Assembly (NCBI GenBank): GCA_947685225.1
Contig: CANTUV010000033.1
Span: forward strand, 53,173,001-53,237,000
DNA from: Garcia nutans
Lineage: Eukaryota; Streptophyta; Magnoliopsida; Malpighiales; Euphorbiaceae
DNA length: 64,000 nt
Direction: 5' to 3'
Notes under the pieces: model-generated
Told to the model about the DNA's origin: nothing
The model's database searches: none
What the model saw: the letters and a program-made list of their open reading frames with translations, nothing else
Translations under genes and position numbers: made by a program
Shown: piece after piece, positions 12,652 to 27,300 of the stretch
Layout of the letters: every line of letters begins with the position of its first letter
How positions within the stretch are numbered: position 1 is the stretch's first letter

Positions 12652-14225
12652 CTCCGATTTTCACTAGTCGTATCTCTGTTCTTTTTTAATAATTATTTTT
12701 TTCTCTGATTCCGACTCCAGTCTCTTTGATGACGCTAACAATGGCCGCTAATTGGTAAAGACTTAGGTTCTCTGTAGAGAGTAGGAAAAAGATAAGAAAA
12801 ATAAAACAGAAGTACAGACTGGGATAAAAAATATTTACTGTTGTTGATAATTAATTTGAATAAAAAATGGTATTAATTTATTAGTTATTTCTCAAAATAC
12901 TTATTCTTTTTAAATTAAATGAATAATAAGATGTTTTTCTAACAACTAAGACGTAACCCGTGGTAAAAAATGTGTGTATTTCGTCTAAATTTTAAGTTTA
13001 AATTTTGTAGGTGTTTTTTTTTCTCTCACTGCTGAAATAATTGTTTGATAATATTGCTTTATTTTTAATAACTTTTTCGTTATATGTGAAACTTTGAAAT
13101 AAAAAATATTTATTAATTATTTTTTATTTTACATGAATTAAATATTTTTTTTCAGTAAAAAAAAATAGGAAACCTTGTACGGTTGTGCTTTTTTTAAAAA
13201 GAAACTTATTAGAGAAACAATTTAAAAATAAAATATTTTTAAAAATTATACACTTCTAATTTACAACACCCGGTACAGCAGAAATCTATATAAAATTTAT
13301 TTTCAGTAAAAAAATTTAGTATATTCTTGAAATTCTTAAAAAAATGGAAATAACGTATTAATTTTTTTTAAGGTAGTACTCTTTAACCGTTCGCCCAGTA
13401 GGCTAAAAACTTACGCCCATTTACGAAGCCTGATCTTTAGTACGAGAGCACTGGCCCAGTCAAGCCCACATTCATATCAACCTCCCTTGAAACTAATTAT
13501 GGCAATTTTATCTGATCCGACATCCTATCTTACCCAATTGGATAGAATTATATCCAAATTATTTATAGTTAAAGCAGAGTATGTATCAAAATAATTATAT
13601 TTGATATAGATTTGAATCAAATGCAAATTATGCATGATTATATCTAAATTTGATCCGATTATATATATTTTTAAATATTTATATAATATTCAATTTTAAA
13701 TATTATACTAATAAATTTTATACAATATTTAGTTAATATTAATTTTTAGTTTATTTTTAATAAAAAGAGATGAAACATGTGGCATATTTAATTAATTAAT
13801 TTAATTAATTTGATTTGTTATTTATTCAGTTGATGTATTATATTAATATTTTGATGTTGATGCTGCTTATATTTTAAGAGATATTTATACTAATAAGGTC
13901 AGATTTGATATCAATATTTTTTTATAATGAAAAGAGTTGACTGTTATAATTATATTTTTCATGAATTTTTTTTATATTTAATTTTTATATACATATATAT
14001 TTTATGATTCTACTTGACTTAGGACCCGACTCTACCTATTTTAATTCGATCTGTGACACTAACATTATGTATACTTGATTCAATCTTATCCTAAATGGGT
14101 CGGATGATGTGTAGGGTATATCATTTTATTTATAGGATATAGTAAAAATTTTTAAAAAAAATTCATACCTAACATGTTGTCATCCCTACTTTAAACTGCA
14201 GCTATTTATATTTTTTAAAGCCTAA
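12652..14225. other. Upstream region of the seven-TM gene and AT-rich spacer
   Basis: The first 150 bases are the likely leader and promoter of the minus-strand seven-TM gene; no clear TATA box was chosen. Beyond that the sequence is AT-rich with no coding signal. A less AT-rich block at about 13370-13490 could be a transposon relic, but no termini are visible. Confidence 0.45.
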
Positions 14226-15246
14226 CACCCTATTTAAAATGAATGAATTATATAAAATTTTACAGAATTTATTTAAATTTCAAGAATTATTTTGTTTGAA
14301 ATGAAATTTTTTATTCATTTTAATTCTATGAATTTAAATATATGAAATTCATTTAGTATAAATCAAATTCCACTAAAATATGTAAAATTTATAAATAAAT
14401 TTCATAAATTAATTAATTTAATTTTTTTTATGAAATTACCCTCAATAGACGTATACACATTTCTTTTACTATACTCTTCTAATTTTTCTTCTTTTTTTAC
14501 TATACTAATACTATAAAATTTATTATTTATCATATTTTTAAATTAATTTTTAATGAAATTATGCTATTAATTTTTAATTTTTTAAAGTTGAATATCCAAT
14601 TTGGATATTTGTCCTTTTAGCTTCATCAATAATTGTAATTTTATCTTAATATTTTATTAGATTTTTATTTTTAATAATCATTTAAAATTTAAAAAAATTC
14701 TCATTATATATATACCTTTTTATGAAATTGATTATCAAAACAAAAAATACACCTATAAATATAAATAATATTCCAGTAAGTAAAAAAATTTAAATATAAA
14801 TATTTTCATCTAAAATTATGTTGAAAAAATTATTATTTTGAATAAAAATTATTACAAATAAAATTATAGTACTTTAATCAATTAAATTCATATAAACTAG
14901 GAAATATATTTTTTTAGTATTAAAAAATAAAACATTCATATATAATAATTATCCAATTGAAAAATATATTATTATCAATTTATAGCAATAAATCTAAAAG
15001 AGAAATTTATTTTGACATTATTTAAGCATAAACTTTAAATATAATATTATCATAATAAGAATATATTTAAAAAAAGATAAATAAATTTTCAATTCAGAAT
15101 TTATTATAAATTATATGAAATTCAATTGAATTATCTATTTTAAGTTATAATATATTAAATATGAAATTTTTTTATAAATAAATTATATATAAAATTTATT
15201 TATAAATAAATTCTATAATTTAAATTTATTCGTTTTAAACATAGTA
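14226..15246. mobile_element. Possible non-autonomous TIR element (about 1 kb)
   Basis: The left end CACCCTATTTAAAATGAATG and the reverse complement of the right end, ATACTATGTTTAAAACGAAT, align over roughly 20 bases with several mismatches. Between them is AT-rich non-coding sequence full of short inverted motifs. No transposase is visible and no clean target duplication was found. Plant genomes carry many TIR elements with ends of this kind, so this is a tentative call. Confidence 0.35.
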
Positions 15247-17425
15247 TAAGGTTAATCTATACATACACCATATACATATGTAAATATAGGTATATATTAA
15301 ATCATATCTACAAGTACAACTTTAAAGGGACCATTATTTCCCTGTCTTCTTATTCGCCATTAATAATCTCAATGAAATAGCACAAATAATTTTAGCATCA
15401 ATTTAGCATGGTGATGGTTTTTTTTTAATTTATGAAAAGAAATAAATTTTTTTATTAATTATATGTGGAGAGAAAAAATATTTAAAATTTAAATTTAAAA
15501 TTTAAGTGGGAGTAATATATATATATATATTCACTAAGTCAAACCTAGATGATTATAAAAAGAAATATTATTGAAATTTGTATACCTTTATTTGTTTTAA
15601 ACAGAAAAAAGATTGTCATAATTGAAGAAAATCACTAAAAGTAAGCCTTTTTTCTCCTCTTGCTAAAAAAGACGTCAGTTATGCCTTTGAGCAAAATGTG
15701 GTGATGCCGTGATGGTTTCAGCCATAGTTTTCTGAACCATAAGCGGCTGTGATTCAGCCGTTGGACAGCAAGTGATTTCTGTTGTGGAAATAACCTGTCG
15801 TTTGTGTTTTGTCCAATGCTTACCGCCTGCAATGTGTACTTTTTTTTTGGGGGGGGGGGGGGGAATATAATATATGCATTACATTTTACAATTATTGACT
15901 ACAAATTTTTCAAAATTTAAATTTATAAAATTACATTAAACAATATAAATAAATTTCACATCTGATATAGTTTCAAATCAAATTCAAAATCTTCTAAAAT
16001 CTAAAATTTTGATTTTGGCATCCATAAAATTAATATATATATACTTTATTCACTACTATTTTTAAATGAATTTTATGCTAATTTCAATAAATAAAAATGA
16101 TTAAGGTCTCACCACGAGCAAATTTTCCTACCTAAAAAAAGAAGAAAAAAAATCAAAATAGAAAAATCGTTGGGCTTAAGTGAGTTGTTGCTAGTGGTAG
16201 TTTTGACTTTGGATTGTCTCCAACTCATCACTTTCTTCTCAAACGACAAAAAGGTGAGAAATGTGACTTCAATTTTTAATTATTGTTTTGTTGAATTTTA
16301 TGTACTTAATTTTGTAATTTTGGTAATTTTGTTCTCATAAACAATTGAATTGCAAGCACCAATTTGTCTTCTAATTATATGTATTTTTTTTAGATTTCAA
16401 CTTAAATTTAAAATTTAAAAATAGAACTTACATAGATGAATTAAAAATTTATCACAACCATTAGTAATGTTCTTATATACAAAAAAAATTGAAAATAATT
16501 TATCATTACCAATAAATGGATAACTGGATATTTTTTCAAATGAATAATATAGATTTAATAGCACATTAATTTAATATCATTTAAACATTTATACACATAA
16601 GAAATTAAATGATAATAATATCAAAATATTTACAATATATATGATAATACTGTTACCAAATATTAAATATTTATAATTGTGCTATTGTAAATTTTTAGTT
16701 ATATAGATCTTTACACTTTAGATGATATTTTTTGTTAATTTTTTATTAATATTTTGTTCCAAAGTAAGCCTATAAATTTCAAATAGAGAAAATATTAATT
16801 TTAATATGAGTATGAAAAAATATAATTTAATATGGATTCATTATTCAAAGAATATTTATTTATCCATTGGACGGTGTCAATAGGGATGAAATATATAATT
16901 TATTTTAAATGTGAATTATTTTTTTATATTTTCAAATTAATAATTAATACTATGCCATGTCAAGTTATCAATAGTATACGTGAATCTCATGTAAACCATT
17001 AGCTAGGTTGATCCTTGAAATAGTTATATATTAATATAATAAAGTTAATGGAAACTTCTTCATCCTACAAAAGGGAGGTGCATAAACCATTGTTGTTTCA
17101 GAAACTTCATTGGAGTTGGTGGAGACAGCACTAAATCGAGCTCTTGACCATTATTAAATTATATTGTTAAGTACATCAAACCCCATATGACCGACCCTTA
17201 ATGTCCATTCCATATATTCCACAATTAGATTAGATATATAGAAACCGTGCAAATTTCACAATAATAAAAAGCCTAGCCATGCCTCTCATCATGATGACCT
17301 AAAACTCCACTAGTAATTGCCTTCATATAAGTTAAGATTAAGAGTTCTCTTATAATCTGCAAATAGCTAGCTAGGTGTCTTGCAGCTTTCAGAAACCAAC
17401 TTGCTCTGTTTGTGTTGGAAACTAA
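15247..17425. other. AT-rich intergenic spacer with a homopolymer junction
   Basis: No gene supported. The frame at 15635-15832 (minus) sits in a less AT-rich patch but resembles nothing I know. T9 directly followed by G15 occurs at 15840-15863. The last 100 bases before 17426 should include the leader of the DUF599 gene. Confidence 0.5.
15840..15863. repeat. Homopolymer pair T9-G15
   Basis: Nine T followed immediately by fifteen G. A G run this long is unusual in such AT-rich DNA. It may be a real unstable tract or an assembly or sequencing artefact; length polymorphism is expected. Confidence 0.85.
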
Positions 17426-18212
17426 ATGGGTTTACTTATTTATCTTGATTCTATAGTGGTCCCTTTGAGTCTCTTTCTCATGGCGGGTTACCATGCTTAT
17501 CTTTGGCATTGCTTCAAGAACAAACCCTCTCAAACCACCATTGGAATTCACGCTTTGAGGAGGAAAGGTTGGTTCCTTGACATAAAAGAGGTACACCCAA
17601 ATATCGATTAATTACTAATTTATAACATGGTTAATCAAATCAATTAATCAACTGGACGATGATTGTTTTTCTTTTTTCTTTTCTTTTTTTTAAATGCTGC
17701 AGGTTGGCGATTCAAAAAGTATTTTAGCAGTTCAAAGCTTGAGAAATACCCAAATGTCAACCATATTTACAGCTTCAATAGCCATTCTCGCTAATTTACA
17801 AATGGCAGCTTTGACAAATAACACGTACAAGGCAAGCCATCTTTTGAGCAATGGAATTTTTGGTTGGCAATCAGAGAAGATGTCAGTTCTAAAATTCGGG
17901 GCAGCATCTCTGTTTCTGTTAACTAGCTTCCTGTTCAGCTCTATAGGGCTTGGATTCTTGGTGGATACTAATTTCATGATAAACATTACTTCTTGCGAGT
18001 TCTTGTCATCGTCACCAGCACATGCACAGATCGTATTCGAAAGAGGGTTATTGCTTGCATTCATAGGAAACAGGGTCCTCTGCATAACCTTTCCATTGTT
18101 GGCATGGATGTTTGGTCCTGTGCCTGTAGCTTTGTCCTCTATGGCACTGGTATGGGGATTGTATGAGCTTGATTTTTATGGCAGCAATGTGCCCTCCGTT
18201 GTGACTATATAA
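17426..18212 (+). CDS. DUF599 family membrane protein
   Basis: Two exons, 17426-17590 and 17703-18212, with donor GAG|GTACAC and acceptor TGCAG|GTTGGC; 224 residues. Seen: an N-terminal helix about 8-28 (IVVPLSLFLMAGYHAYLW), then the family block TTIGIHALRRKGW; exon 2 starts VGDSKSILAVQSLRNTQMS, the DUF599 signature LAVQxLRN, followed by helices about 75-97, 120-145, 170-195 and 198-215. The family is plant-wide, of unknown biochemical role, with four or so membrane spans. Length matches the usual 220-250 residues. Start is the first Met after the leader and gives the family-typical N-terminus. Confidence 0.92.
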
Positions 18213-21200
18213 TTAATATACGTATTTAACTTCGATTGCTAGATGGAAAGAATGAAAATTGTATTGACTGTACATTTTTTATAAATAATAATAAAAAAAT
18301 TCATCAATTAAATTTAAGTCTTTTATGGGTCCTTAGAACCCATGGGCCTTGTATTTGGGCAACACGAGAGAACATAAAAAAGAAAGGCCCTCATATTAGA
18401 GGCTTAAGCCCACTTTGACTAGAACAATTTCTCATTAGCTATCACAGTCAGCAGATACGCATTTGAAGAAAACACATCGAATGAAAAAAGTGAGTCATAA
18501 TGTCATGAAAACTCTTTATTTTTTCTCCTCTCCATAGTTTGTGATGTGCAATTTGCAAAGAAAACGATCAGCAGCCTCGATAGTATTAATAATTAACAGA
18601 GATAACAAAAAAGAAAGTCGCTAAACCGACAGTACAATGATAAAAAAAAGAAAGATTAGAGCATGTCCTTATTGTTGCGCTTCTTTCATCAAATTGCCTA
18701 ATTTGTATTAATTTCTCTTTTGAATTTTTCTTTTTTTTTTCTTTTACTGAAGATCATTACTATTTTCTATTATTTGGTTATATCATTATAATACTATTAA
18801 AATAAATGTATTCTTTTTAATCGACAGAAAGTTGAAAGAAGTTTAATTTAATTACTATTATTGAGATTTCTGGAGATTTTTTTCCTAATGACATTTGAAC
18901 CTCTGTACTTCACTGTGATACAAATTATTCAACTATCGTAAATCATGTAAAATGTCAAATGATGACAGTAAATTTCTTAAAGGTACTTAGCAAAAAAATA
19001 ATATATTAAATTAATAATAAGATACATTTCAACCATAAAAAAAAAAAAAATTAAAACCAATATCAATATCACTATCAAAATCAAATAAAAAAAAGATGGG
19101 CAAAAAATTATTTTCAGTAAAAGAAAATGGATAATGGTACGTAACAAAAAAATCTTAATAATTGGACAATATTTTTCCTTATAATTAAAAAATCAAATAC
19201 TGAAAATATTGTATAGAAAAGCAAGTATGAATGGTAGATAAATATAAAGATCAATTTTTTTTGTTAAAAAATTGAAAATAAAAATCAATAATTATTGGAA
19301 ATTTTATTTATTTATTTTAAGGTTGTAATATTAAATGTAATGTAAATAATGAATGATCCCTTTCATCACGTTGAGACACATAAACAACCAAAAATTTTGA
19401 AAAAGCAAAGCAGCCCTTTGAATATGAAAATGACAAATATGATAATATGGTGGGGAAATTTATTTGTTCACTTCCATAGTCTTTTCTATTTCAAAACTAC
19501 TTTATGATCTCTTCAATCATTTTCCCTTCACATCCATTTCCATTCTTTCCACTATTCTTTTTTAAAGATATGTAAATGATATATGATTATTTTATTTATT
19601 GGATAAGTATTGAATTTATATAAAAGAAAAAAAGTTTTATTATATATCAATAATTAAAGTTCACTTCTATAATATCAATATCATAATAAATGTATGAATA
19701 ATAATTAAAGGATCAAATATTAATTAATTCAGTTCAATTTTTTTATATCTAAATAATTTTTCATACTTTTTTTTCCTTTTTTACATAAGAAAGATTAGTT
19801 TATATTTAACATGATTTTATATAAATTTTTAATATGTGTATAAAATGAAAATCTCAATAAATTTTGTATGGTTATTAGATCTATTCACAAGATATCTGTA
19901 TATATATACTTAATAATTTTATCGCGTGTACTTAATTATATATATATATATATAAGATTAAAGAGATTTTAAACAGTTCATGAATTTCATATTAAATTTA
20001 TAAAAACATAGCCTTCAAAATAAAAAAAATTAAAAACACATTAAAAGCTCATAATTTCTTTTCTTATTTTAAGAATATTTAAAATCTAACATAAAATGCG
20101 AGTGTTTTTGAAATATTAATTTGCATTGATGAATAAGAGATTTTATGAAATACTTTTTTATTATAAAAATATCCATCAATTTCATAAATTCATTATCCAT
20201 GCCAAATAAATAAAAATTATATAAATTCGTCATGTAAGATAAAAAAATCAATGTTTTTTAATTCCATAAACTTTTAATATTAATATTCGATTATAATATA
20301 TTCTAAAAATCTATATTCAATCCAAAAAATAGTCTAGAAGAAAGCAGATATTGATCACCAAAGAAAGAGTGTCAGTATAATCGGATTTAAATTTTCCAAA
20401 TTGATGTCATCATCCCCATTTTCGTGTGGCCATAGACTTTTATATATTATTAATTTATATTGGAATTATTATTATTAACTTATAATAAGAGAAACTTTTT
20501 TTGAGATAATTATAATTTATATTATGATGCAAGATGAATTATTTTTTAATACATCATAATCATCTTATAAATTTTTTAATATATATTTTTTTTGATAATT
20601 AAATATATTTGAAACTAATATTTTTTTATTTAATTAAAATATTTGTTTTGAGAAAAGAAAAAAAATTAAGGGCAGCCAGCAGGGGATTGGCTATATTTAT
20701 ATATGAAGGTGTAGTTTTTCCAGCAATCATTTCAATCATATCGTTAAAATTATGGTAACTGACTGATTATAGATTTTATTTATGAAAATAATACGTAATG
20801 ATTTAATTAATGAAAGAAATGTATTAAAAATGAATTAATAAAATTGATTTGATTTTGTGTGTTTTATTTCTTTCATCAAGAAAATGTATTTTTTTAATAT
20901 AAAAAAATGATTAATAAAGATCTGATAATTTTTTTAAATAATCATAAAAATTACTAATAATATCTGATAATTTTTTTAGGAATCACAAATGATGTTATTA
21001 GACGTCTTAATTTTTTTTTTTTTTGGAAAAGTTATTAGACATCTGAATATTTTTGTAATAAAAAGAAGTAAAATAAACATGAAAACAACGAGATAATAAT
21101 ATTTAAAAAAGACAAAATATTTGAAACATTAAAATTTTCAATTTGATATATTATTTAATATTTTATTTTAACTTGTTATTTAATTTTAATCTAATTTTAA

Positions 21201-21811
21201 AATTTTTTATTAACAAATAAGATGAAATTAATAAACACTATATTTTAATTAAATTAATAAAAATATTTTTAATGATATAAAATATAAGCTAATAATATTA
21301 ATGAAAAGGATATTTTGTTAATTAAAAGCCCTGATAATTTATGCTTAAGCAATTCTATTTTAGCGTTGGCACTTGACTATAAGTGCTAATTAGCAAAGAA
21401 TTAATAATTTTATATAATATTATAATGTAAAGGCTATTGCATATTAACTTATGCAAAAGTTATTGCTTTTAATAAGCTAAATTTCAAAAAAAAAAAAAAA
21501 AAAACTTAAATGAAACAATACTCGATGAAATAACATTAATATATAACTCGAAATATAAATTGTAAATTAGTTAACTAGTACTTCTTAATAAACACCCTAC
21601 TACTTTTACTTGCTTGTTATTTTTCTCCCTTTTAACTAAAATACAAACTACAATAGAGACCGAATACACATACATCTAACTAATAAAATTATTTTTGTTT
21701 ATCATCACTTTTCTAATAATTTTCTATTGATCAGACACATACACCGTCTGTAAATTTTCCATTACAATACATAAAACATGCATACATTGCCAAACTCCAA
21801 TTTGCATGGGA
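18213..21811. other. AT-rich intergenic spacer
   Basis: Contains the 3' untranslated region of the DUF599 gene at its left edge and the 3' region of the WRKY gene at its right edge. In between are poly-A/T runs, AT microsatellite (about 19935-19955) and no open frame with coding character. The 60-residue frame at 20069-20251 (minus) is composition noise. Confidence 0.55.
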
Positions 21812-23974
21812 CTATATATATGAAGCAAATGATTCTAAAACATCATCATCAAAGTGACTGCCAATAGATGTGACAATCATATCTATGTCCAAATCGAGCT
21901 CTTGACCAGTAGTACTGCTGGTAGTAGAAGATGAGTTCACCCCAGAAATCACATCAGCAGCATGATCATGAGAAGATAAGAGATACTCGGAGGAAGATGA
22001 TTGGTTGTTGCCGGTGAATCGACGATTATGATCATATGGTGGTTGTACAATTGTGTCATCCTTAACATTATACACCTGTTTTATTGATGATGATGAAGAT
22101 GGGAAAGATGTGAGAAAAGGATTATTATTATTATTATTATGATCATCTTCTTGTTTGTTTGCGAAGCTCAGGATAATGGAGGAATCCGTATTATCAGGAG
22201 AGTCTATGAATAAGTGATGATGAGAAGCCTTGAGAAAATTCTTGCATGTATGGTGACCATAATATGTGATTCTATACATAGCTGGTTCATCTTCAATTCT
22301 TTGAACTTGCTTTACTGCTTGGCACCCCTGATCAAACTTATGAGTACATCTGAAGTAATTCCTGCAGGACATTAGCATATATTAGTTAATTGAAACGTAG
22401 TTAAGAGAAATTCTGTGACTATTTGAACCGAAATACATATATATACAGACACCTTGGGTATTTAGAGTTCAAGATCACTTTCTGTCCATATTTTCTCCAT
22501 GCATGGCCATCATCTACTAGATCAGGAATGTCTTTTGTCCATGAATGGGAACTATTTCTGCAACAAGTTAGAAAATATTAGAATATATATTATATATTAA
22601 CTTAAATTCTTAGAACATGCATAATATGTTAAGATTTACAGGAACAATATACAAGAAAAAGTTGTACATATAGATATGATATGAAATGAGAAATATATGT
22701 ATTTAACTTTAGTTCATAGTTGGGGACCAAATTGTCCACTAAATTTGTAAAGATATTTGTTATAATTATTTAAGAAATGAAAGATATGAAATTTTATAAA
22801 TTTCAGTTAGTTTGGCATGATTAAATTGGTCCTATTTGTGCAATAAATTTCTATAAATTTAAGTTGTACGTGCAATTTAATTATATACAGTTGAAGATAG
22901 AATCAGCCAGTTGCTATTTGTCGTGTTATAAATTAAATGATAGTTGGTCCATTGTTATTGATCTTTTTAATTAAATGTATATTAAATCTAAATATATGAC
23001 TTTTTAATTATATCGTGTAATTTGCATATAATTAAAGTCATAACAAACCAGCTAGATTTGTCATACTACAAATAAAATAGTAAAAGAATCTTTTTAATTG
23101 ACTAAAACATCCTTACAGTAAAAGTTTATTTGGTGTATTTAATTTTATAAAGAAAATGTATCACTAGATGTTACTCTATTAAACCTTATAATTACGATAC
23201 AAAATCACTACGATTCATATTAATTTCAAACTTACCCTCTCGAGATAGACTCCAATGGCTACTCTGGGTTCTTTATATGTTATGAGCAAAAGCTATATTA
23301 CTTATCGTTATCATTTATGTGTTATTATATGAATAATTAACAGTTCAAATAATTATAAGCCAGTTGGAATAGGTGATGCTATAAATAAAATAAAGTATTT
23401 TAGAAATCACACTAGTTAATTAATTATATTGCTATTTTATTTAATCCTACAAAGATGAAATTACTAAAATTTACTAAAAACTGTTTAGTTCTACAAATTT
23501 TAATTTCAAAAAACATGATTAATTAGACTCAAATGGCTACTGTGATTTTGTTTTTAAGAGCAACAAATTAAATCAAATAAAAGATAAAATGTGTAAACAC
23601 TAATTAATTATTATTTATTACCTTCTCTTGTAGCATCCTCTCCGATCTTTAGTTTTAGGAGTACTCTTACTACTCTCGCCCGATTCCTCAGGCCTCCGGC
23701 CACCTTCCCAACCAGGAGAACCCACGTATATACTCGCCGAAAATTGTGAGACCTCATCGGAATCGACTACTCTATTCAATACAGAAAGAGTATTTGTAAA
23801 TGAACTCAAGATCTCCATAAGAAGATCTGCAGCGGGAACCGAAGAACCTTCGTCTCCATTTATGGACCGGTCACTAAGAACAACTTTAAGTTTTTTAGCA
23901 GATTCCTGACCTTTGACGAGTTCAGCGATCGCAATCCTATCGGGCGGTAAGTTTCCCGTCCAAGCAGAGTCCAT
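21812..23974 (-). CDS. WRKY70: Group III WRKY transcription factor, WRKY70/WRKY54-like
   Basis: Exons 23622-23974, 22453-22557, 21812-22361; 335 residues. WRKYGQK is at 138-144, followed by a C2HC zinc site C158-x7-C166-x23-H190-x1-C192, the spacing that defines group III. The intron falls after YPR, before NYFRC, the conserved intron site of this family. Upstream, RRGCYKRR (about 111-118) is the basic motif found just before the WRKY domain in WRKY70/54-type proteins. The N-terminus holds a Leu-rich helix (LLMEILSSFTNTLSVL); the C-terminus is Ser/Asn-rich and acidic (DIDMIVTSIGSHFDDDVLESF), a likely activation region. Group III members of this type act in the nucleus, bind W-boxes and balance salicylate and jasmonate defence and senescence (family knowledge). 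The gene symbol marks the closest type, not proven orthology. Confidence 0.93.
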
Positions 23975-24292
23975 TTCCGGTGAATTCGATCTCCGATCTA
24001 ACTTCTTTTCTCTCTGTTTCTGTCTACTACTGCTTCTAGCAAAAGTGAAGTCTGGATAAGAGTTTTTATCATAAGAGATGATTAAAAGAAGGGTGAAGCG
24101 AACCTAGCCAAGAAAGTTCTTACTTGCTGTGGGAGTTCAAACAAATCCCACGCGCACTTCTCTGACAATACCAGACCAGGCTGGATGATCTACATTAAAT
24201 ATTCATTTGTCTCTTTCTCAAATGCTCGGCGATTGGAGCACGTTATTTAATGGCGCGTGATGTGTTTAGTTTTTACCCAAAGCTTACGACTA

Positions 24293-24304
24293 ACGCGTGA
24301 CGTC
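24293..24304 (-). promoter_or_regulatory. TGACGTC/ACGCGT element upstream of the WRKY gene
   Basis: ACGCGT (24293-24298) overlaps TGACGTC (24298-24304) about 320 bases upstream of the WRKY start codon. TGACG is the core bound by TGA bZIP factors, which mediate salicylate responses; ACGCGT matches the CAMTA-type CGCG box. Both would suit a defence WRKY gene. Only sequence match supports this. Confidence 0.35.
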
Positions 24305-27300
24305 TATAGCTGACATCAGCTAGATAGCTAGAATTTTGCCACCTGCCAATAGTTTAATATAATTTCTCCAAGAGAGAGTGGTCCCACAAATTATTTTGTT
24401 TAAATACCGATAATATCCTTAATTAGATTTTGGTATTTGGAGAAGTCTGTTGTAAAAAGAGGTAGAAGTAGGGCGGTAGGGGTATTTTTGAATTCGAATA
24501 AGACAGGAATTCAGTAGTTATAATATCTCTACCAATCCTAGCTTCCCGGTAATATTATTATATTTATATTGGCCAAAGTTACACGTTCGCATCTTTCATT
24601 TTTTTTTTCAAAAATTCTAAATCATTGACGCATTATTATTATTAATTTTTACATTATTCTTAGAATATATTTAATATTTTAAAAAATACAGTTAAGTACA
24701 TTGATTATAATATTAAAAATATAAAAAAATATTTTAATTAAAAAAATAAATACACTCTAAAAATGGTAAATGCATACTATTTAACTTTTTAAATCTAATA
24801 AGATTGCTATAGAGCTATGCTCTTATATATATTTTTTTTCTTAGAAACTATAAACATTATATGTTATTAGCTTTGTTACTTTTTTAAATTGATACTATAA
24901 TGATATTTTTTGTATTATTTTAAGATATATATATTTTATTTTTTATATAAAATAATTTTAATTATTTAGTTATACAATAAGAATATTTAAAATATATAAA
25001 TATATTATAAAAGTTAAGAATAAAATTAGAGAACAAGTAAAATATGCAATAAATAAAAATAATATTTAAAAAATTATAAAATAAGTATACTATTTAGTAT
25101 TTATATTTAATTAATAATATCTTATAAATTATAAAATAAATATACTATTTACGTATTTACACTTAATTAATAGTATATTATCACAATTATATTAATATTT
25201 TATTTATTTATACTTAATTAATAATATCTTATAACAATTATACTAATACTTTACTTATTTATACTCAATTATATTAATATTTTACTTATTTATACTTAAT
25301 TGATAATATTTTATTCTTAATTTTTAATTTATTTTTTATTTTTTAAAAAAATATTGATCACTTTTTATATTATTTATAAAAACTCTAAAATATATATATT
25401 TTCGAAGTAATGCAATAGCGTCATTTTAATATAAATTAAAATTGATAATAGAGATTAGTATTTTATATTAAATATAAGAATTTTTTATTTTTAATATATA
25501 TAGGGCAAAAAGAGAAAAATAGAAGCAAATCACTTTTTTCTTCATTTTTAAATATTACAGTAGATTTTTTATTTAAAATATTATATTTCTTTTAAAAATG
25601 ATATCATATATTTTTTTAACTGTATTATAGAAAGTAAGATTTATTTTAATTCAGCATATTATTTATATGCATAAATATTTTAATATTTAAAGTCTATACT
25701 TTAATAATAGAAATCTATTTTTTATAATAATTTTGTGTTATATATATTTTTAAATTGACGCTATATATATAAAGACTGAGAGTTACATATATATTTTTTT
25801 AATTTGATGAGTTTTTTTTTCTAATTTTGTGTTGGTTTAATTAATTTTGTTATATATATAATGTTAAGATTTTTCTTTTCTAATTTGGCTATATATAGAG
25901 AAAGAACATTTTCAATAGTTAATGTTCGTAATGTTTCAACATTAAATTTTAATTAATTTAATAATGTTTATATATATGTTATATTTGTCTTGTAATTTGG
26001 TTATACATCTTGAGAGAATATTTTTAATATTTATAATTTTTCAGCATTTAATATTTATATATAGTTTTTATTCAAAAAATATCATATGTGCACTATAATA
26101 GTTTTATTATACAAAAAAATGAATTGTGTTTAAAAATATAATTGCTCATTCTTTTTTACTTATTATATACTTAATTTTTATAAAAAAAAAAAACTTTAAT
26201 TTTTATAAAAAAAAACTTAATTTTTATAAAAAAAAAGAGTAATTTTTTTTAAACACTAAACTAGTAATTTAAATATTGTTGCTGTAATATGGTGGTTTGG
26301 ATAAGCGCGAATAGGGAAAATACTAACATGCATTGTAAATGCATTTCACCCACCTGCATATACGGAGAGTACGATCATATATATATATATATATATATAT
26401 TTGTCTTGTACTACCCCTAATTATCAGATTGATGTATATATACTACCCCTAATTATCATACTCATAAAGTGAGTCTGGTGCTCCGCTGGCTCAAAACCGA
26501 GCTCCTGAGAAATCATGAGCCTCAGTAATGGGTCCGTGAGGATCGATTGAGTTTCTTATGCTTGAGAGATGGACCTCTAATACAACTATCATATAATACT
26601 GATATATCATATCGTTTATTGCCGTATTTAAAGTTTGTCTTTTGTCTTTCGACTATAAATAAAAATATATTCTTATAGATAATTTTTTTTATTTTTTAAA
26701 TTTTTTTATCTATACATAAATCAAGTTAATTTAGATATTGAAGTCTTTTCATTGTATCTCAATCACGTTCCTTGTCTTACATTTTCCATCAATATATTTA
26801 ATATATAGTCAAATAATTAATAGTTGGTCACATGCTGTGTGGATGGGTTCACACTTGCTGTTTATTATTATTATTATTATAATTTTAATGGAACGACTTA
26901 CGTGAAAGTCGCTGGCCGGGCCTCTTTGTGATTCAAAATTTCAAATTTCTATGAGTTTTTTTTTTAGTATTGTATTTTAATCTTCTAATTTAAATTATGA
27001 TGGCAATGTCAACTTCAGTTTTATTTCTGGAGTTTGAATTCTGATATAATGGTTCAACTTGTCTACCTGCGAGATAGATAAAAGGAGAAACTGAACTTCA
27101 TTAAAAAGACTTAAATATCTAAATTAATTCAATTCGGCTATAAATAAGAGAGTTTAAAAACAAATAAAAAGGATAATTTACCTGTGAAAGATTATGAAAA
27201 TGTCAGCGAAGATTGCAAAAATAACAGTCTCGTATAATAATTATATCAGAAATTGATTTCTTGAGCGTGATGAATTTAGTTAATCTCTGGGAGCCCGATA

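Noticed and set aside
15635..15832. Minus-strand 65-residue frame near the poly-G tract
   Set aside because: No recognisable motif, no splice partners, isolated in AT-rich spacer.
17732..18085. Minus-strand 117-residue frame
   Set aside because: Antisense shadow of the DUF599 second exon.
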